57,054 nucleotides of DNA from Bacteroidales bacterium (lineage in GTDB: Bacteria; Bacteroidota; Bacteroidia; Bacteroidales; WCHB1-69): assembly GCA_016285085.1 (NCBI GenBank), contig JAEEQA010000008.1:1-57054 (forward strand). The letters are read 5' to 3'. This document shows, in pieces, positions 15,754-29,000 of this stretch. Numbering within the stretch: position 1 is the first letter of the stretch; every line of letters starts with the position of its first letter. The notes below the pieces were generated by a model. That model searched no databases. It saw only the letters and a program-made list of their open reading frames with translations, and was not told the origin of the DNA. The translations under genes were made by a program, and so were the position numbers.

Positions 15754-16134
15754 ATGGCAAAAAGAAAGGTAGCAACGAAGAAGGAGAACCTCTTCACGGG
15801 TGACATTAGCGAGCTGATTGTCCAGGCTTTGCTCGAAAAAGGCGGCGTGGATGTCACCATCATCGACTTGAAAAAAATCAACCACGTTTATTTTGATACG
15901 TTTATCATTGTCACGGGCACCTCGCGCACGCATGTGGAAACGCTCTGCGACTATGTGCAGGAACTGACCAAGCGCGAAGCCGGCATCAATCCCTCCGCTG
16001 TGGAGGGCCTCGCCAACGGCGAATGGGTCCTGCTTGACTATTTCGACACCATCGTCCACATTTTTCAGCCCGAGGCGCGAACATTTTACCAGCTTGAAAC
16101 GTTATGGAATGACGCGGATATCAAACGCCTTTGA
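15754..16134 (+). CDS. rsfS: Ribosome silencing factor RsfS
   Basis: RsfS binds uL14 on the 50S subunit and blocks subunit joining when nutrients are short. The 126 residues contain the family core: LIVQALLEKGGVDVTIIDL, then DTFIIVTGTSRTHVETLCDYV, AVEGLANGEWVLLDYFDTIVHIF and the closing YQLETLWNDADI. In the Bacteroidetes it classically precedes ftsH, as here, with only five bases between its stop and the ftsH ATG. It is the first gene of a four-gene block (rsfS-ftsH-LUD gene-cdsA). Confidence 0.97.
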   Translation: MAKRKVATKKENLFTGDISELIVQALLEKGGVDVTIIDLKKINHVYFDTFIIVTGTSRTHVETLCDYVQELTKREAGINPSAVEGLANGEWVLLDYFDTIVHIFQPEARTFYQLETLWNDADIKRL

Positions 16135-16139
16135 TTTTT

Positions 16140-18155
16140 ATGGAAAACAAGAACAATAATCCGAAAAAAAATAAGGAGCCAAAGCCCTCCAAACGGGTTT
16201 TCAGTCTCACTTGGCTCTATCTCTTGATTGGCTGCGGCCTCCTTGCTGTCTGGTTCTGGGACTACGATGCCATCGCCACTACCGAGATCGACAATCTGCA
16301 ATTCAGCGAAATGGTGTTGGACAAGGATGTGGACAAGGTAGTCTTTGTCAAGAAGGATGAGCGGGTCAATGTCTTTATAAAAGGGAAAAGCCTTGATTCG
16401 AAAGAACGCTACAAAGCGGTGAAAGAAAACCTCAAAGGTCCACAGTACTACCTGGCACAGAACGACTTCAAGGCGTTCAATGACGAGTATAACCGAGTGG
16501 TGGAAGAGGAGGTCGCTTCCCGTATCGCTTCCGACACCACGCTGACTGCGGCCGATGCCAAGCGGCTCCGCCAAGAATATGCATTTCCCATCACACAGGA
16601 CAACTCCCGTAACTGGACAGGCGAGCTCTTGCTCTGGATGTTTCCGATGCTGCTGATTATCATGCTGTTCTATTTTTCAATGCGCTCCATGCGCGGCGGT
16701 GTCGGGGGCGGCGGCATGTTCAGCATTGGCAAGTCGAAGGCGCAGCTTTTCGACGAGAAGTCCACCCTCAATATCTCCTTCAAGGATGTCGCCGGCTTGG
16801 AAGGTGCCAAGGAGGAAGTGGAAGAGGTGGTGGATTTCCTGAAAAATCCGAAAAAATACACCGAACTGGGTGGACGCATTCCGAAAGGCGTGCTGCTGGT
16901 CGGTCCTCCCGGTACGGGAAAGACTTTGCTGGCCCGCGCCGTGGCAGGGGAGGCCAAAGTGCCTTTCTTCTCCCTTTCCGGCTCCGACTTTGTGGAAATG
17001 TTTGTCGGTGTGGGTGCGTCCCGCGTCCGCGACTTGTTCCGCACAGCCAAGGAAAAAGCGCCCTGCATCATTTTCATCGACGAGATTGACGCCGTGGGAC
17101 GCGCCCGTGGCCGCAGTATGATGAGCGGTGCCAACGACGAGCGTGAAAGCACCCTCAACCAGTTGCTTACGGAGATGGATGGCTTCTCCTCCAACACGGG
17201 AGTCATCATTCTCGCCGCCACTAACCGCGCCGATGTCCTCGACCGCGCCCTGCTCCGCGCCGGCCGCTTCGACCGCCAGATCCATGTGGAACTGCCCAGC
17301 CTCACCGAAAGGAAGGAAATCTTCGGTGTCCATGTCCGCAAGTTGAAACTCGGAGCGGATGTCGATTTGGAATACTTTGCGAAGCTCACCTCCGGCTTTT
17401 CCGGAGCCGACATCGCCAACGTGTGCAACGAGGCAGCCCTGATTGCCGCCCGCCATTCCAAAAAAAGCATCGAAAAAGAGGATTTCAACAATGCCATCGA
17501 CCGTATCATCGGCGGTTTGGAGCGTCGCACCAACATTATCTCCCCCGAGGAGAAACGTTCCATCGCCGTCCATGAGTCGGGGCACGCCACGGTCAGCTGG
17601 CTGCTTGAGCATGCCTCGCCGCTTCAGAAGGTGACGATTGTGCCACGGGGTATCGCCCTCGGTGCGGCATGGTACGTCCCCGAAGAACGCCACATCACCA
17701 CCCGCGAGCAACTGTTCGACGAACTTTGTGTCCTCCTGGGCGGCCGTGCCGCCGAAGAGGTCATCTTTGGCGAGATGAAGGCCGGCACCGGTGCACAAAA
17801 CGACCTCGAACGCGCCACCAAGCAGGCCTACGCCATGGTCGCGGTCTATGGCTTCAGCGACAAAATCGGAAAAGTTAGTTATTACGACTCCACCGGGCAG
17901 AGCGACTACTCCTTCAACCGTCCCTACAGCGAGAAAACTGCTGAGGAAATTGATTCCGAAGTGCGCAACCTCACCGAATCCGCCTGCAACCGCGCCAAAC
18001 AGATTCTGATGGACAACCGCGAAAACCTTGAGACACTCTCCGGTTGGCTCGTGGATCGAGAAGTCCTCTATGCCGATGACCTTGAAAAAATCTACGGCAA
18101 GAGGGAATTTGGGCACAATGAGGTTGCTGAAACAACTGAAAATACTGATAATTAA
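16140..18155 (+). CDS. ftsH: ATP-dependent zinc metalloprotease FtsH
   Basis: FtsH is a hexameric inner-membrane AAA+ protease that degrades misfolded membrane proteins and regulators. The ATG at 16140 (MENKNNN) is preferred over a TTG three codons upstream that overlaps the rsfS stop. Of 671 residues, two transmembrane helices (about 22-41 and 163-183) flank a periplasmic domain. Then come Walker A GPPGTGKT (about 255), Walker B IIFIDEID, the second-region-of-homology arginine finger in RAGRFDRQI, and the zinc motif HESGH (about 478) with the downstream Asp in [11 protein letters not shown] as third ligand. The acidic C-terminal tail is typical. All catalytic motifs are intact. Confidence 0.98.
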   Translation: MENKNNNPKKNKEPKPSKRVFSLTWLYLLIGCGLLAVWFWDYDAIATTEIDNLQFSEMVLDKDVDKVVFVKKDERVNVFIKGKSLDSKERYKAVKENLKGPQYYLAQNDFKAFNDEYNRVVEEEVASRIASDTTLTAADAKRLRQEYAFPITQDNSRNWTGELLLWMFPMLLIIMLFYFSMRSMRGGVGGGGMFSIGKSKAQLFDEKSTLNISFKDVAGLEGAKEEVEEVVDFLKNPKKYTELGGRIPKGVLLVGPPGTGKTLLARAVAGEAKVPFFSLSGSDFVEMFVGVGASRVRDLFRTAKEKAPCIIFIDEIDAVGRARGRSMMSGANDERESTLNQLLTEMDGFSSNTGVIILAATNRADVLDRALLRAGRFDRQIHVELPSLTERKEIFGVHVRKLKLGADVDLEYFAKLTSGFSGADIANVCNEAALIAARHSKKSIEKEDFNNAIDRIIGGLERRTNIISPEEKRSIAVHESGHATVSWLLEHASPLQKVTIVPRGIALGAAWYVPEERHITTREQLFDELCVLLGGRAAEEVIFGEMKAGTGAQNDLERATKQAYAMVAVYGFSDKIGKVSYYDSTGQSDYSFNRPYSEKTAEEIDSEVRNLTESACNRAKQILMDNRENLETLSGWLVDREVLYADDLEKIYGKREFGHNEVAETTENTDN

Positions 18156-18167
18156 TCATCTATAGAT

Positions 18168-18884
18168 ATGGCCTCCATCGAAGTTAAAAACAATATTTGC
18201 AAAAACGATATTTGCGGCAACATCCGTTCCGCGCTCAGTACTAAAAGCGACGCCTTCGTGCCGCAGGTGGACCGCGAAAAAGTCTTTGACCCGATGGACG
18301 ACCCCTATCAGAATTTTAAAAAGGAATTTACCGAGGCGGGCGGCATCCTGTATGAGTTTGAAATTGACAAAAACCGTATGAACGACGGAGGGTATGTCTC
18401 GGAACGGCTCGCCGAAATCTACAACCGCATCAAGTTTGCTGTTGAGGCCGGCCGTTGGACACGGGTGGTCAACGCCTCGTCACACCTCTCCAACATTCTT
18501 CGGCAGTTCCATATAGGCTTCGTCGAAACACTCCCTGAACAAACTGTCGCCGATGCTGTTATCGTCTATGCCGAACACCTGATTGCACGGACAGGACATC
18601 TTGTCTTCTCACAGCGGGGACAACACCTGCTCTATCCCTCCATTCTCGGAATGGCCAAGAACATCATCGTGCTTTCCGGCAACGCCAGCCTGGTCAACGA
18701 CCTCAAGGACTTGACAGGCAAGATGACGACCACCGTGCAGCAGGAAAACCGCCCCGACGGGCTTGACCTGAAATTCAATATGATGGAATTGCTCCGTCCC
18801 GCCCCGCGACAGGAAGGGGAGGAGCCCTCTGTCGTCAAACCGCAGGTGACACTGATGATGATTCATGAACAGTCCGGAGAATAG
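18168..18884 (+). CDS. LUD-domain (LutC/YkgG-like) protein
   Basis: A 238-residue protein resembling the LUD family, whose best-known members (LutC) take part in lactate utilisation; the Bacteroidetes member next to ftsH has no proven role. The fold is hinted by FKKEFTEAGGILYEFEID near residue 52, the central helices, and GNASLVNDLKDLTGK in the last third. The LutC-typical motifs are weak, so assignment leans on its position: in many Bacteroidetes a LUD-domain gene sits between ftsH and cdsA. It starts 12 bases after ftsH. A lactate-related function should not be assumed. Confidence 0.72.
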   Translation: MASIEVKNNICKNDICGNIRSALSTKSDAFVPQVDREKVFDPMDDPYQNFKKEFTEAGGILYEFEIDKNRMNDGGYVSERLAEIYNRIKFAVEAGRWTRVVNASSHLSNILRQFHIGFVETLPEQTVADAVIVYAEHLIARTGHLVFSQRGQHLLYPSILGMAKNIIVLSGNASLVNDLKDLTGKMTTTVQQENRPDGLDLKFNMMELLRPAPRQEGEEPSVVKPQVTLMMIHEQSGE

Positions 18885-18893
18885 TTATTTTTA

Positions 18894-18930
18894 ATAGTAT
18901 ATATAATATTTATAGTATATATAATATATT
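18894..18930 (+). repeat. Two tandem 18-base A/T-rich units upstream of cdsA
   Basis: ATAGTATATATAATAT occurs at 18894 and again at 18912, period 18, filling the gap between the LUD gene and cdsA. Similar ATATAGTA-type DNA lies ahead of ftsZ (about 11641-11656). It may be a promoter region or just an A/T-rich ribosome landing leader. Confidence 0.6.
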
Positions 18931-18932
18931 GT

Positions 18933-19772
18933 ATGAAAAATCTGGTGTTGCGAACGGTTACGGGGATCCTTTTTGTCGCTGCGGTGGTGGCAAGCATCCT
19001 TTTGTATGAAAAGACCATCATCCCCTTCGCCGTACTGATGTCTTTGGTGGCTGTGGAGGGTACGCGTGAGTTTTTGAAAATGACGGGTGTCTCTGCCAAT
19101 AGACTTGTGTCAGTTCTTGCTATGCTGATGGTTATCCCGATAGTGGTTTTCCCCGCTCTTGTCCATTTTCCGGATCCTGTTTTCTTGATTCTGATTCTTC
19201 TACTTTTTTTCCCGGTTCTTTCGGCTGTCTTGCTTTTTCAAAAAAATGACGGGGTGTCCTCGTTGCGTACGCTTTCATTCTGTCTCGTTCCGGTATTCTG
19301 GATTGCCCTTCCGGTAATGCTGATGTTCGCGATGGCCGAGGAATTAGCGCCGCTCCTTCTTGCCCTGTTTATCACGATATGGCTCAACGACACGCTGGCT
19401 TACTGTGCCGGCAGTCTGTTTGGACGGCACAAGCTGTGCGAGCGCATCTCTCCCAAGAAAACGTGGGAGGGTTTCATTATCGCGTTGGTGCTGACAGTGG
19501 CGGCCTCGGTCTCTTTCGGTTATATTGGCTATTTTGTCGATGATGTCCAATGGGGGCCGCTGCAATGGGTTGGCTTTGCCTTGGTGGTGGTGCTTTTCGG
19601 TACACTCGGAGACCTTGTGGAGTCGATGATCAAGAGGGCGTGCGGCGTGAAGGACTCCGGCAACATCCTGCCCGGGCATGGCGGCGTGCTCGACCGCTTC
19701 GATTCCGTGCTGATGGCCGTTCCGGCGGGCTTCCTTTATGCAGTCCTCGTTTATTGGCTGATAATCGGATAG
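18933..19772 (+). CDS. cdsA: Phosphatidate cytidylyltransferase (CDP-diacylglycerol synthase)
   Basis: CdsA makes CDP-diacylglycerol from phosphatidate and CTP, the branch point of phospholipid synthesis in the inner membrane. The 279-residue chain is strongly hydrophobic, with about seven or eight membrane segments. The family signature is complete near the C terminus: SMIKRACGVKDSG followed by LPGHGGVLDRFDS, including the Lys-Arg, Lys-Asp, His-Gly-Gly and Asp-Arg-x-Asp residues. An earlier conserved segment, FGRHKLCERISPKKTWEG, is also present. It is the last gene of the rsfS block, 48 bases after the LUD gene. Confidence 0.97.
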   Translation: MKNLVLRTVTGILFVAAVVASILLYEKTIIPFAVLMSLVAVEGTREFLKMTGVSANRLVSVLAMLMVIPIVVFPALVHFPDPVFLILILLLFFPVLSAVLLFQKNDGVSSLRTLSFCLVPVFWIALPVMLMFAMAEELAPLLLALFITIWLNDTLAYCAGSLFGRHKLCERISPKKTWEGFIIALVLTVAASVSFGYIGYFVDDVQWGPLQWVGFALVVVLFGTLGDLVESMIKRACGVKDSGNILPGHGGVLDRFDSVLMAVPAGFLYAVLVYWLIIG

Positions 19773-20069
19773 CTTTTTTCGGGATTTTCTTTTTTTTTCT
19801 CACTTGTATATGTTGAAAAGACGGAAGGAATTGCTCTTTCCGCTTGTCTTATTGTGCTCATTTTGAACGAAAACCACTTCAAATGGGTGCTGGTGGATTT
19901 TTTTCTGAGCAAAAAAAAACGTGAACAAAAATTAAAACTGTTGATGGATAAAAAAAATGTTGTATTTTTGCAGAATTGGAAAAAGTAAACTATGTTAGAC
20001 AAATAAAGTTGTAACTTATTGAAAACAAACAGATTGAAGATAAATAATAAAAAAATAAATCTCCTAATT
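19773..20069 (+). other. Gap between cdsA and the giant surface-protein gene
   Basis: About 300 bases with no credible gene. It contains T-rich tracts just after cdsA, a weak possible terminator (CCAC / GTGG around 19874-19896, then seven T), a clear promoter at 19941-19970, and a leader of about 90 bases that is almost entirely A/T. Confidence 0.6.
19941..19970 (+). promoter_or_regulatory. Bacteroidetes promoter of the giant surface-protein gene
   Basis: TTG at 19941-19943, a 19-base spacer, TATTTTTG at 19963-19970. The same TTG-N19-TATTTTTG layout precedes the type B protein at 50907. Confidence 0.75.
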
Positions 20070-23000
20070 ATGAAAAAAGTTTTATCTTTTTGCGTTTTGA
20101 GTGTGCTTTTGGCCGTGCTCAGTTTGGGCCTGAAAGCTCAGTCTGGTCTGGTACTCGACCCCGCAAACCTTTCGTCGGTGGTCCTGAACCAGTACGACAC
20201 CGTCTATTTCAGTCCGAATTCCGAGTGCTTTGACTCCCTCGGATTGGCCGGCACCGACCAGATTTCCATCGAGTGGCAGGTTTTGTACAACGGCAGCGTG
20301 ATTCCTAATGACTCACTCTCCTACTACTTCGAGGAATTCAAGTTTGAATCCCGCTATGACTTGGGTATGGCTGAAAGATGGTGGGGTAACTCCTACACCA
20401 GCCACTATTGCCAGAATGGAGATGGCTACGGCAGCTATCCGGGTGCCAATACGCCTACGGCACATCTCGAAATGGGACAGCAGTGCGAGGATCCCGGACA
20501 CTTTATAGTGACTCTGCCCGGACACAACCAACCGTTCCAGTTTGACTACTTCTATGTGAGATGGTTCAGGGATGTGGCAAGTACTGCCCACCGTCTCGTA
20601 TATAATATTAAAGTAGATGGTGAATACCAGTTCATCTTCTCCATCGCCCAGCGTTGCGGTGGAACGAAATGGGATTATGTCACAGAAGACAATGATGAAC
20701 GCTACTATGTCGGCGGTCACCAGAGCGAGGTCTGCGGCATCCTCTCCTCTGATACCCTTCACACGGTTGAGGTGAGCGACATTACCGACTACTTCCGCTG
20801 TGTGGGTGACTCCCTCGTCATCGGTAATCCCGCTGTCACTTTCACCGTCAGCACCGACACCACCATTGACCCGGGTTATGATTCCGTGTTCTATATGGGT
20901 GTCTCCTCCTGCAACGGTGCCATCGACAGCATCGTGCGTTTCCGTGTCTTCTTCGAGGATCCTTCCGTTCCTGAGATAGACACCGCCGGTAGCATCCTCC
21001 TCCTCTGCGACAGCGGACAGTTCTCCGTCAAGGTGAGCCTGACCGCCGCCGACAAGTGCATCTGGCTCGACGAGAACCTTGATGTGGTTGACACCCTGGA
21101 TGCCACGGTCGCCTTTACTGTAGATACGAATGTCAACTCCCACTTCTATGCGCTGGGCTTCAACTCGGCCTCGGGCTGTGTGAGTTCCGACACAATGGTG
21201 GTTTATCTGGAGGTTTATGCTTCTCCGAATCCGGTTGTGACCGCTACACCCGACTCCCTTTGCGAGAACAGCGCCCTCAAGATTACTTTGGATCAGGAGT
21301 ATGATAAGTGGACATGGTTCCACGACGGTACCGATATGAACCTCGATACCATCGTTTACGATGTGGCCGATGTCCATACCACCGATGCAGGTTTGTATTG
21401 GGCCAACGTAAGCATGAACCACGTACACACTGTCTATGCTACCGTGGACACTATCGCTTGCTCCGCAACCGACTCTGCCCGCGTCGTTGTCTTCGAACGT
21501 CCCAGCGTGGCTTGGGCTTCCCTCGATGGAACTGCCGTCGTTGACAGCACTACCTTCTGCCCGAACGAACTGGAGCATGTCCTTGTCGCTACAATCTCCG
21601 GCGGCCAGGCTCCTTACAATAATATTAATTGGACTGGTTCGATTACGGGTACGAACACATACAATGCTGATAAATCTTCGGATACCCTCTCCTTCACATT
21701 GGCTGCCACCTGTGGTGGTGTCCATACTGCGGGTATTGACTATGCCGTTGATACCAATGGTTGTACGCTGAAGGATACTGTCAAGGTCACCTTCTTCGTG
21801 AACGACACCATTGCCCCCACAATTACAAAAATGGGTGACACTGTTTCCGCTCCGGCATACGCTGGTTGCGAATACATCATCCCTGACGTGAGAAGCTACA
21901 TCACGGCTGCCGATGAATGTATCCTCCGTGATACTGTTCAGGTGCCTGCCGCCGGTACGCATGTCACCACTGACACGATTGTCGTGGTCACCGTTTCCGA
22001 CAGCTGCGGCAACACCGCCTCCGATACTATTAAAGTGAATCTCCCTGTTGATGAACTCGTGGTGGACACCATTGAGGTGACTGCTACCGTTCTTTGTGCC
22101 GGTGACGCCAACGGTGCCATCCGCATTACCGTTGCAGGCGGTCTCGCCCCTTACGATGTTAAGATTACTCACCACACGGTTACGGATTCTGTCTATACAC
22201 AGCATGGTGCCGCTGACCAGACCGTGTTTGACTTCAACGGCCTCATCGCCGGTAAATGGGATATTGAAGTGACCGACACCAACAAATGCCAGGTGGTCGT
22301 GAACGATACCGCCGATGTCGCCGCTCCCGACATCCTTACGCTTACTACCAGCGACTGGACTGACCTCACCTGCTTCGAGGATTCGACCGGTTCCTTCAAG
22401 TTCAACGTGAAACAGGGTACCGCTCCCTATGAAGTGAAGATCGTCCGCACGCTCGGCGCTGTTACCGACAGTGTGGAGATGACCCTCAATCCCTCCGCCC
22501 TTGATACCACGGTTACCATGGAAAATCTCCCGGCAGGTATCTATGTGATTAACGTGGAGGATGACCATGGCTGCACGGCCACGGCCACGGATACCATCAA
22601 CCAGCCCGAACAGCTTGTGTTGGTGGGTGACACTGTTCTTGCCCACGTGCTCTGCTTTGGCGACAGCATCGGTAACCTCGCTGTCACTGGCGTGACTGGC
22701 GGTACCTATCCCTATAGCTACGCTTGGGTCAATACCGCTAATGACACGGTGAGCAATGATTCCGTCACGGGTCCCATCCTTCCCGCTGGTGAATACACCA
22801 TCTATGTCACCGACGCACACGGTTGTAAGGCTGACACAGCCCTCACAGACACCATCAAACAACCGAATGGCCCGCTGACACTTTCCTCCAGCGACTGGAC
22901 AAATCTCACCTGCTTTGAATCCAACGACGGTTCCTTCAAGTATAATGTGAAAGAAGGTACTGCTCCTTATTATGTCACCATTGTGAGAACCCTCGGCACG

Positions 23001-26000
23001 GATGTCGAAACCATCAACGACACCCTTGATCCCTCTGTCCTCGACACTACGGTTCTTATGCAGAATATGAAAGCGGGTGCATACGTCATCAGTGTGATCG
23101 ATGACAATGGCTGTATTGCCGACACCGTCCGCGATACTCTCACACAGCCCGACCAGCTTGTCCTTCTGGGTGACACCATCCTCAACCATATCAAGTGCTA
23201 TGGCGATACCAACGGTAACCTCGCTGTCACGGGTTTGACCGGCGGTACAATGCCGTATGTATATGAATGGAGAGACAGCAATGACAGCATCTGGAGCACC
23301 GATTCCGTTACCGGACGCATCCTGGCCGTCGGTACCTACACGCTTTATGTCACCGATGCCAACAACTGTCCTCCCAGCGACACGGTGTCTTCCACCATCC
23401 TCGGACCGGATACCGCACTGACAGTGATGTCGCTCGTTGCACCGGTCAATGACACCTGTCCTCATCTCGGCAACTATATGTTCAATGCCGAAGTGAAGGG
23501 CGGCCGCACCGACTACACTTTCCAGTGGACATTCAACACGGTTGAGGTTCGTAATACTACTACCAGCGAGCTGAAGGATACCTTCAACTATGTCGAAACG
23601 GTGATCAGCTGTGACACCACGTTCGCCATCGTCTTCACAGTGACGGATGACTCGGCATGTACGGCATCCAAGGATATCACGTTCACCATTCAGGATACAA
23701 CGAATCCTGTTCTCTCTGGTACGATTGACACTACCTATATTGACGGTTGCACTGCTAGCGCTGCCCCCGATACCCTGAACACTGTGGCCAAGATGATTGC
23801 CTTCGGTCTCACGCTGTCAGACAACTGCACACCTACCGACAGCCTGAGGGTCAATTACACCGAAGTGGTGACGGGTACTTGCCCGATTGAGGTGGTTCGT
23901 ACCTACTCTGTGACCGACAAGTGTGGTCTCACCAGCGATGAGCTGACACAGGTCTTCTACGTCCAGGATACCGTTGCCCCGGTCTTCGATTCAATTCCTG
24001 CAAATGTGACGATATACTGTGACGGTGATGATTATGCGATGACCCACGCTTATAATGATTTTGTTGACACTAAGGGTGGTGCCTCTGCACATGACAACTG
24101 CGCTTTTGATTCCATTGCCATGGTTTTGGATTCTCTTGTACAGGGTTGTAATTACCGTACCAAGACCTACTATTATTCCTTCCGTGCTGTCGATTCTTGC
24201 AACAATGCTGATACGGTGTATGCCACGTTCAGTATCCTTGATACGACTCCTCCGCGTTTCACCTATATCGCGGACGATGTCACGATGGAATGCGCCATTG
24301 ACGACATTCAAGCTATCCGCCAGCAGTCCCTTACGGAATTCCGTTTCATTGATGATTGCGCTGACAATGCGGTCATCCTTTCCGATACATTGAGCGATTT
24401 CGTCAAACTTTGTGGTCCGACTGGCTACTACAAGCACTATGTGGTCATCACCGACAGCTGTCAGACTGACACGGCTTATCATCTCATCAATATTGTTGAT
24501 ACGAAGTTACCTACCGTCATCCAGCATCAGTCCAATCCTGTTGTTGATTGCGACGGTATGGGTAACCAGTCTGAATTGTTTGATTTCTTGTATGGCAGCC
24601 TTGAGGTCGCTGACTCTTGCTCGGGTGTTGAATCCATTGTTATTTACATTGGTGACAATATGACGACTGTTTTTGACACAGCACACTCTGCATTGCTCTC
24701 CGACGGCATCCATTTCCAAGGTTGGAACTGGGATACTCCCGGTGATACAGTTTGCAAGGGTCACTATACCTTCACTTGGGTTGTGACTGACTCCTGCGGT
24801 AATGCCAGTAGTACGACGGAAAGCTTCACCATCATCGACCGTGTGGCTCCTGTGTTCACACTCACGCGTACTGACACCACGGTTGATTGTGAGTATGATC
24901 CGGCTGATTTTAACGCTTGGTTGACGCTTCCCAAGTCATTTGACGAATGCTCGCAAGACAGCTTCCCGGTTACCCATACCAAGAAATATTTCCCGGATTG
25001 CGGTGCACAGGGAATCTGGCGTGTGACATGGAAAACAGAAGACGAGTGCGGCAATGCTGACAGTGTTTCTGCAAGTTGGCAGATTATTGATACGGTTCCG
25101 CCTGTTATTCATACTTCGAATCCTGGCGGTGTTTTGACATCCGATACACTTTACTATTCAAGTGTTCCGAACTGGCCGGCTCCCGATATTTACAGATGGA
25201 CCAAGACCAATATGGATGAGGTGGAGAGCGCTAGCTTTATTACTGCATTCATTAACGGAGATACCGTGTATGGCAATTCCAATGGTTCCGTAAATGTTCC
25301 TCATGTGTTCCATACAGGTATCACGGAAATCTTGGAGTGTGGCTATGTCAAGGATTTCTATTATGAGAATGCCCGCGAACTTCCGGATTCCTCCACGGAA
25401 TGTGTGAAGGCATTGACTGTGGATTATGTTTTCAGAGATGCTTGTAACAAAAAGTTCACCATCACCCAGATGATTTATGTGTTGGATACCACGCCTCCGC
25501 TTGTACACAATATTATTGACAGAAAGTATTTCCTCGGTCCTGATGAAGCTTGTGAGTTGCAGCAGGTTGATACCTTCAAAACGTATGGTGCTTTGAATGG
25601 TTATTCTCCGGCTGTATCTACCTCTGCAGCTGAGGCACGTGACCTCCACTTGCCTGCTGACGATGCTACTGGATACATTGTTTTGGATAGTATCCGTGGT
25701 GGTGCTCTGGAAGATCCGGCTTTCACGTGTGACTCTACGGAGATTTGGTACTACACGATTTCAGACTACTGTGGCAATTCCACCCAGTTCACGCATACTA
25801 TTTACTATCAAGATACGATGCGTCCGATGTTCAGCCTCAATGGTCAGCCTTTGACGGTTACTGCTGAGGTTACTGACTCTATCCACCAGACGGTTGCTTG
25901 CAACACCTATTCTGAGATTATTGATCATCTCAATGACAGTTTGAGAAACGAAGCCTTCCTCCTCAGCCACTATGGACTTGAGATTAAGGATTGCCACTCT

Positions 26001-29000
26001 CATACGATTGACCTCGTTTACTCCGAAACGATTGATCACGATGATAACTACTGCCCGGGCAAGGTATTTGTGAGAAAATACAAGGTCACGAAAGATTGCG
26101 GCCGCTCCTCTACCTATGATAGTTATTTCACTGTCCGTTTGATTGTGAAAGACACGATTGCGCCTGTTGCCACTTCCGATGTTGTTGCTGCTGGCAAGAA
26201 GCTGCATGATACAACTATCTATCGTGAGGATGTCACAGCCTGTGGGTTCACGCTTCCGGATATCGGATTCACCGAATACAAGCAGCTGACGGATTGGAAT
26301 GGCGGTACGGATGTGTATAATGACTGTAATATCGGCGAAACGAGCCCCGTGACTACGATCGATACGGTTATCGGCGGTAACGGCTGCGACTCTACCTATA
26401 TGTTCAGATACGTTGTGGCTGACTCCTGTGGCAACGTTTCCACCGATACAGTGACCATCACCGTCCATGTGTTAGATACGTTGGCTCCTGCTATCAGCGT
26501 TGCCTACGCTACTCTTGTTGATACGCAGTATTACAAGGATAATTGTGAACTTCCTGTGCTCAACAAGTGGACCACTCCGCAGGTTGCTCTGGATCATGGC
26601 GTTGTATTTGATGACTGCAATCCTGCTTGGGCTGATGCCTCCAAACTCGTCCTCTTGGATTCAGTATCAGAACGTCAAGTCTGCACCATCACTTACACGG
26701 TATTCTATAAAGTGAAGGACGCTTGTGGTAATACCTCCGATACTATCTACCAGACTATCGTTATCCTTGACACGGTGGCTCCGGTTGTGACACCCGAATA
26801 CTTGGATACGCTGGTCACCTATATGACTGACGATGCCGGTACTTGCTGGGGTCCCGATGTTGATTACTTCCACACCGTTGCCGATGTGAAGGCTTACGAT
26901 GCAAACTTTAACGTTGTTGACTGCAATGTGGGTGACGACTCCGAGGTGAGACTTGAGAGAGAGGATTCCTCCTCCATGTTGTGCACTCGCATAGTGCTCA
27001 GAACCTATGTTGTCCTTGATAGTTGTGGTCTCGTTTCCAACGAGTTCATCCAGACGATTCATGTTCAGGATACTTCTGCTCCGGTCATCACGGCTGCTCT
27101 TACACCTGACACGGTCTATATGGATGCCGATTGCAACTTCACGCATCGTACGTTTGCTACCATTGATGCTCTCCCGCAGGATATGCAGGATGGCATTAAG
27201 GACTGCAACCTCATGAATGATTTGGTTCTCGTTTCTGCCGACACGATCGCTACGGGTGGTGTTGAATGTTACAAGGCCTACACGGTGGTTGTGAATTATA
27301 AAGCTCAGGATTCCTGCGGACATACGACTGCATTTGTGGATACGATTTATGTTGCAGATACGATTGCTCCTCTGATTGTTGGGCATCTTGATACGGCGAA
27401 GTTCTATATCGACAAGACCACATGTGAGTATGCTATCGATCCTGCCTACAACTATACTACTGTGAGCTCGTTGCCTGCCAGCATCACGATTACCGACTGC
27501 AAGTTGCGTGATGAACTCCAAGTTTCTGTCGTCGATACAGTGAATGGTTACTGCCCGATGCTCATCCACCGTACCTATACGGTGAAAGACAGCTGCGGAC
27601 ACGAAAGCTATTTCGACCAGTTCTTCGAAGTCTATGACACCGTTGCTCCGAATGTTACCCACACGACATTGACGAACGATACGGTTTACATTGACCGCGA
27701 TGGTAACTATGCGGCTGCCGCTGCCTTCACGACAGTGACTGAGCTGAATGATCCTGCCGTTAACGCTGGCATTTCTGACTGCAATCTTATTGACGCGGTC
27801 AACTCCTACAATGTGGATACTACAATTGACAAGACCATTTGCTACGGTAGCTTCATTCTCAGAGAATACACTGCAATAGACAGCTGTGACAATGTCTCCG
27901 ACACGATCAAACATACTATTCTTTTGGTAGATACGATCAAGCCGTGGACAGAGAACCTCCCGGATACCGTTTGGGCAGTCTTCGAAAATCCCTGCACCTT
28001 CAAGGTCCCGAATCTTGAAGATACGGTTAAGAACCATTACGTGGATAACTGGAGCGGTATCAAGACCTACTCCCAGATTCCTGTCGAGGGTACGTTGCTT
28101 GTCAACCCGAGAGACACGTTCGTGATTGTCACCTTCACCGACTCTTGCGATAATGTTGCTACCGATACGGTGCGTATCATTAACTGGGCCGATGTTGAAG
28201 CACCGACCACAGGTCTGGATGGTATGTCGTATGACATCTATGTTGCCGGAACTTGCGAATTCAGAATTCCTGACTTGAAGGATACCATCAAGAACCATTA
28301 TAGTGATAACTGGAACGACTTCGCTCCGTATGCTCCGGAAGGTTCCTTCAATGATGGCCTCTATGTGCAGACTCCTGCATACAATTATCAGGTGACTGAT
28401 TTCACTGATACGATTGTGACCGTGATTTATGGTGACAAGTGCGGCAATAAGGATACTGTGAACATTACCATTGTTGTTCCTGATTCACTTTCCATCAATG
28501 TGACGATGACTGAACCGAACTGTCATGGTGAAAGCACCGGTACAATTCCTGTTACGGTGACGGGCGGTGTTGCCAACTACACTTATTCTTATAGTGGTGG
28601 TGACATTGTTACGGATCAGCTGGATACCGTCTTCAAGAATATTGCTGCCGGTACTTACCTTGTGACGGTCACCGATGACCATGGTTGTTTTGATACTGCT
28701 ACGATTATCGTGACAGAGCCCACTCAGGTAACCATGACACCGGTGGTGATCAATCCTGTGAACTGCCTCAATGGTGATACGACAGAAGTTGCTATCGTCA
28801 TGGCAGGTGGTGTAGCCAACTACAATACGACTGCCGTTCTCCTCACCGGTGAGTATGATGCTCTTGACACTGTGTTTAGTGTCACGAATGTCGTCAGTTC
28901 CTCCGATACAATGAAGATCAATCCGGTGGCCGACACCCTGTATGTATCCTTCTATGGTGAAGACAGTCACGGTTGCTCGGTGTCTGACACTTCAGACATG

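Noticed and set aside
16677-18116. 479-codon minus frame opposite ftsH
   Set aside because: Opposite a complete, motif-perfect ftsH.
19818-19848. Possible terminator stem after cdsA (GGAA/TTCC type)
   Set aside because: Short stem, long loop and no T-run directly after it; too weak to list on its own.
20313-23465. 1050-codon open frame on the minus strand opposite the giant gene
   Set aside because: A shadow of a biased, repeat-rich gene on the other strand; its translation has no signal, domain or start context.
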